NCBI RefSeq assembly: GCF_030410045.1
Contig: NZ_JAUFRA010000007.1
Location: 124,001-188,000, forward strand
From: Marivivens donghaensis
GTDB taxonomy: Bacteria; Pseudomonadota; Alphaproteobacteria; Rhodobacterales; Rhodobacteraceae
Length of the DNA: 64,000 bases
Direction: 5' to 3'
The position numbers were made by a program, and so were the translations under genes. The notes under the pieces are model-generated. The model was not told the origin of the DNA. It did not search any database and was given only the letters and a program-made list of their open reading frames with translations. Position 1 is the stretch's first letter, and each line of letters begins with the position of its first letter. Shown one piece after another: positions 62,943 to 64,000 of this stretch.

Positions 62943-64000
62943 TTAGCCTTTCGCTCCTTGTCCGCGAGCATAGACATCTTCGTATCGAATGATGTCATCT
63001 TCACCGAGGTAGGCACCCGTCTGGACCTCGATTAGGACCATCGGGACTTTGCCGGGATTTCTCATGCGATGTACCGCGCCGAGGGGGATGTAGACGGATT
63101 CATTTTCCGTCACCAATTGGACCTTGTCGTCGATGGTGACCTCGGCGGTGCCCGTCACGACAATCCAGTGTTCGGCACGGTGGTGGTGGCTCTGCAGGGA
63201 CAGCGCCGCACCGGGGTGCACATGAATGCGTTTGACCTGAAAACGGTCACTGATGGCGAGGCTTTCGAACCAGCCCCAAGGGCGGTGATCTTTGGGGAAG
63301 GTGGTCGCTTGCGTCGAGCCTTTGGCCTTGAGCACGTCGACGGCTTTTTTCACATCTTGGGCGCGGGACATGTCGGCGATCAAAACCGCATCGTTCATCG
63401 CGATGGCCATTACGTTTTTCAGGCCGATGCCCACGACCTCTAGTCGGTCGCTGTCAGACCGCAATAGGCTGTCGGCGCAATCAATCGCGAGAGGTGACGA
63501 CGCCGTTGGTATCCGCGTCGCTTTCCCGCCAGACGGCATCCCAGCCGCCCAAATCGGACCAGCCACCGTCAAAGGGCACGACCGACAGGTTGTCGGCCTT
63601 TTCCATAACGGCGTAGTCGATGGAGATGTCTTTGGCACCCGCCCAAGCCTCAGGCCCGAGGCGGCAGAAGCCGAGGTCGACATGACCCGTTTCAATCGCT
63701 GCCGTTACGGGGGCCATCAGGTCGGGGGCATGGGTTTCAAAGGCTGCGATGATGTCGCGGGCGCGGAAGAGGAATATACCTGCGTTCCAGAGGAACGACC
63801 CCTCGGCCAACATCTGTGCGGCGCGTTGGGCGTCTGGTTTTTCGACAAACCGTTTGAGCGCAACGGGTTGGCCGTCCGATGGGGTCGATAGTTCCAGATA
63901 GCCGTAGGCGGTTTCAGGATGGGTCGGGGTGATCCCAAAGGTCACGAGTTGACCGCTGTCAACGGCGCTGAGGCCAGCCTCAATCGCGGCTTTGAACGCC
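62943..64000 (-). pseudogene. manC: Mannose-1-phosphate guanylyltransferase / mannose-6-phosphate isomerase, frameshifted and cut by the window end
   Basis: The N-terminal nucleotidyltransferase part runs off the right edge in one frame, through FGITPTHPETAYGYLEL and GGWSDLGGWDAVWRES, and stops at 63481-63483. The rest continues in another frame from about 63494 (PLAIDCADSLLRSDSDRLEVVG) through the cupin isomerase domain (HPGAALSLQSHHHRAEHWIVV) to the stop at 62943. The join needs a one-base insertion or small deletion near 63484-63495. As read, two pieces would be made; it may also be a sequencing error, since manC supplies GDP-mannose for gmd next door. Confidence 0.9.

Overview
The window looks like a chromosomal segment of a marine alphaproteobacterium of the Rhodobacterales (Roseobacter group). 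The evidence is the gene content and order: the aa3 oxidase order ctaC-ctaB-small ORF-ctaG-ctaE-SURF1, the block hisD-UPF0262-phosphatase-...-infA-maf-RNase E/G-yacG, DUF2948 next to murA, an opgG-opgI-opgH-opgC operon as described for Rhodobacter sphaeroides, and an unlinked gene-transfer-agent head-spike pair. The DNA is moderately GC-rich and densely packed, with many 1-4 base start/stop overlaps. No species can be named from the sequence alone.

Layout. 1-4170: cytochrome c oxidase structural and assembly genes on the minus strand, with paired hairpins behind ctaC and behind ctaE and an FNR-type box upstream. 4171-11630: tldD, dprA, topA and a ketoacid CoA-transferase pair. 11738-15732: a flippase-like membrane protein, a DprE1-like oxidase, an apparent in-frame chimera of a DprE2-like reductase and a TadD-like TPR protein, and a CpaA-type prepilin peptidase. 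15733-24712: a membrane protein, an AAA+ ATPase, mtnP-apt (methylthioadenosine salvage), a SulP permease, a YdeI-like protein, a flavin reductase-like protein and a GNAT-EcsC fusion. 24713-31271: ptsP, aspartate kinase, DUF1178 and a chemoreceptor. 31435-39828: tRNA-Thr, murA, and the hisD-to-yacG block.

39829-43294: an AT-rich gap with a large inverted repeat, then a 945-residue secreted-type protein joining a glycosidase-like domain, RTX repeats, an acidic helical-repeat region and a CFI-box C-terminus, then tRNA-Phe. 43645-48359: the osmoregulated periplasmic glucan operon opgGIHC. 48346-52520: DUF1330, tesA and a divergent ybbA-ybbP ABC pair. 52570-53791: GTA head-spike genes behind a 33-base dyad. 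53775-64000: a minus-strand surface polysaccharide locus making GDP-fucose (manC, gmd, fcl), with WecG-type, GT4 and GT2 glycosyltransferases, a Wzx-like flippase, a Wzy/ligase-like protein and two sulfotransferases. This points to a sulfated, probably fucose-containing polymer. manC carries a frameshift.

Most notable points: the DprE2/TadD chimera, the GNAT-EcsC fusion, the unusual RTX glycosidase, the spike locus abutting the capsule/EPS locus, opgI and opgH sharing one reading frame across a single stop codon, and the manC frameshift. All functional calls rest on reading the translations; no database search was run.
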